This document shows, piece by piece, positions 5,592 through 6,224 of a DNA stretch of 6,224 nt (the first letter of the stretch is position 1; every line of letters begins with the position of its first letter). The notes under the pieces were generated by a model. The model did not search any database. It was not told the DNA's origin and worked only from the letters and a program-made list of their open reading frames with translations. The position numbers and the translations under genes are program-made. This stretch comes from Erysipelotrichaceae bacterium (GTDB lineage: Bacteria > Bacillota_I > Bacilli_A > Erysipelotrichales > Erysipelotrichaceae): the NCBI GenBank assembly GCA_027449005.1, contig DAIDML010000193.1:1-6224 (forward strand). Direction: 5' to 3'.

Positions 5592-6224
5592 TTATAATAC
5601 TAAAGATGATTGAATGCTGACTGCTCTTAATCCTGCATGGGCAGTCAAGGTCGCTGGAAGTTGGATCACTTCGACATCAACTGGCCCAAAACGTTCAATC
5701 AAAGCTGCTTTTAATCGCTCTGCAATGTCTACAGCTTCACATTCGCAAATCACAAACTTCGTCACTCCTACCGCAACACCTTTTTCCGCAAAGTCATCAA
5801 TGACCATTTTGAAGACACCTGCTTCAGTGCGTGAAGTTCCTGCTTTATCAAAGGATTTCCCTTTGTTTCTTATTACCGCTAAGGTTCTTAGTTTGAGTAA
5901 AGTAGCAACCGTCTTAAGGGTTGGTGATACACGTCCTCCACGAACAAGTTGATCAAGGTTTTCAGGAATGAGGAAGCCTTGTGTCATATCAATGACGGTT
6001 TGAGCCATCGCAAGGATCTCTTCTTTGCTTTTACCTTCTTTAACCATGCTTGCCGCTTTAAAAGTAATGTCACGTAGTGGTCCAGCTAAAGTGAAGGTAT
6101 CCACAATCGTGACATTATCCATGTCATTGTCCATCTTAGCTAAGTTATAGCCTTGGAATGTTCCTGATAAATTAGAAGACAATGAGAAGATGATAATATC
6201 ATCCCATCCTTCTGATTTCCATTT
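5592..6224 (-). CDS. DegV family fatty-acid-binding protein (FakB-like), 5' end beyond window
   Basis: The final 210 residues of a protein usually about 280 long; the N-terminal part, perhaps 70 residues, lies beyond the window. DegV proteins bind a fatty acid in a buried tunnel, and the FakB members present it to the kinase FakA so that host or recycled fatty acids enter phospholipid synthesis. Signatures, numbered from the window edge, are SSNLSGT at 16-22 (its serine contacts the carboxylate in FakB structures), LDQLVRGGRVS at 90-100, and a late His196 in TAHAG, the expected carboxylate-contacting histidine. The usual HxGPG pattern after it is altered to HAGLRAV, so ligand or partner preference may differ. 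The frame is open to the window end, so an internal TTG at 6182 is not the start. It is the last gene of its unit. Family certain; FakB role inferred. Confidence 0.93.
   Translation of the reverse strand, partial: KWKSEGWDDIIIFSLSSNLSGTFQGYNLAKMDNDMDNVTIVDTFTLAGPLRDITFKAASMVKEGKSKEEILAMAQTVIDMTQGFLIPENLDQLVRGGRVSPTLKTVATLLKLRTLAVIRNKGKSFDKAGTSRTEAGVFKMVIDDFAEKGVAVGVTKFVICECEAVDIAERLKAALIERFGPVDVEVIQLPATLTAHAGLRAVSIQSSLVL

Noticed and set aside
744..5952. Several plus-strand open frames (744-968, 1536-1820, 3511-3744, 5001-5246, 5614-5952).
   Set aside because: Each lies wholly or mostly antisense to a well-supported minus-strand gene, or across its edge, without a ribosome binding site or recognisable protein pattern.
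6180..6182. TTG at 6182 as a start codon for the DegV protein.
   Set aside because: The frame continues to the window end with plausible DegV sequence (a hydrophobic strand DDIIIFSLSS), and the protein would otherwise be too short.

Overview
All genes in this window lie on the minus strand, so transcription runs from high to low coordinates. The content suggests a low-GC member of the Bacillota: a DegV-type fatty-acid-binding protein, an LTA-synthase-like membrane sulfatase-fold protein, a CIRCE heat-shock operator, an AGGAGG ribosome binding site and a late-competence ComFA helicase. UGA is a stop codon (htpG ends in TGA) and tryptophans use TGG, which argues against Mycoplasma-type code. 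The style recalls Erysipelotrichia or a neighbouring class, but this is a weak guess.

Layout in transcription order. (1) 6224-5592: the C-terminal 210 residues of a DegV protein, closed by a strong terminator (5582-5560). (2) 5501-3546: a single-gene unit for a 635-residue membrane protein of the lipoteichoic acid synthase family. It has its own extended -10 promoter, no visible Shine-Dalgarno, a predicted transcript start at or within about 2 nt of its ATG, and a terminator whose loop holds the stop codon. (3) 3532 to beyond position 1: a heat-shock operon. A perfect-consensus promoter (TTGACA, 17 nt, TATAAT) is overlapped by a near-perfect CIRCE/HrcA operator and drives htpG, a HAD-family phosphatase 1 nt downstream, and comFA, which leaves the window at its 3' end.

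The most unusual site is the HAD/comFA junction (1048-1013). One hairpin with a U-tract combines the last codons and stop codon of the HAD gene, an intrinsic terminator, the comFA Shine-Dalgarno (in the 3' arm) and the comFA spacer (the U-tract itself). It suggests that the competence gene is expressed only when ribosomes reach the end of the HAD gene. Because the unit starts at a CIRCE promoter, it may link protein-stress response, a phosphatase and DNA uptake. That link is an inference.

No RNA genes, insertion sequences, CRISPR arrays, attachment sites or long repeats were seen, and no gene-free stretch exceeds about 130 bases.
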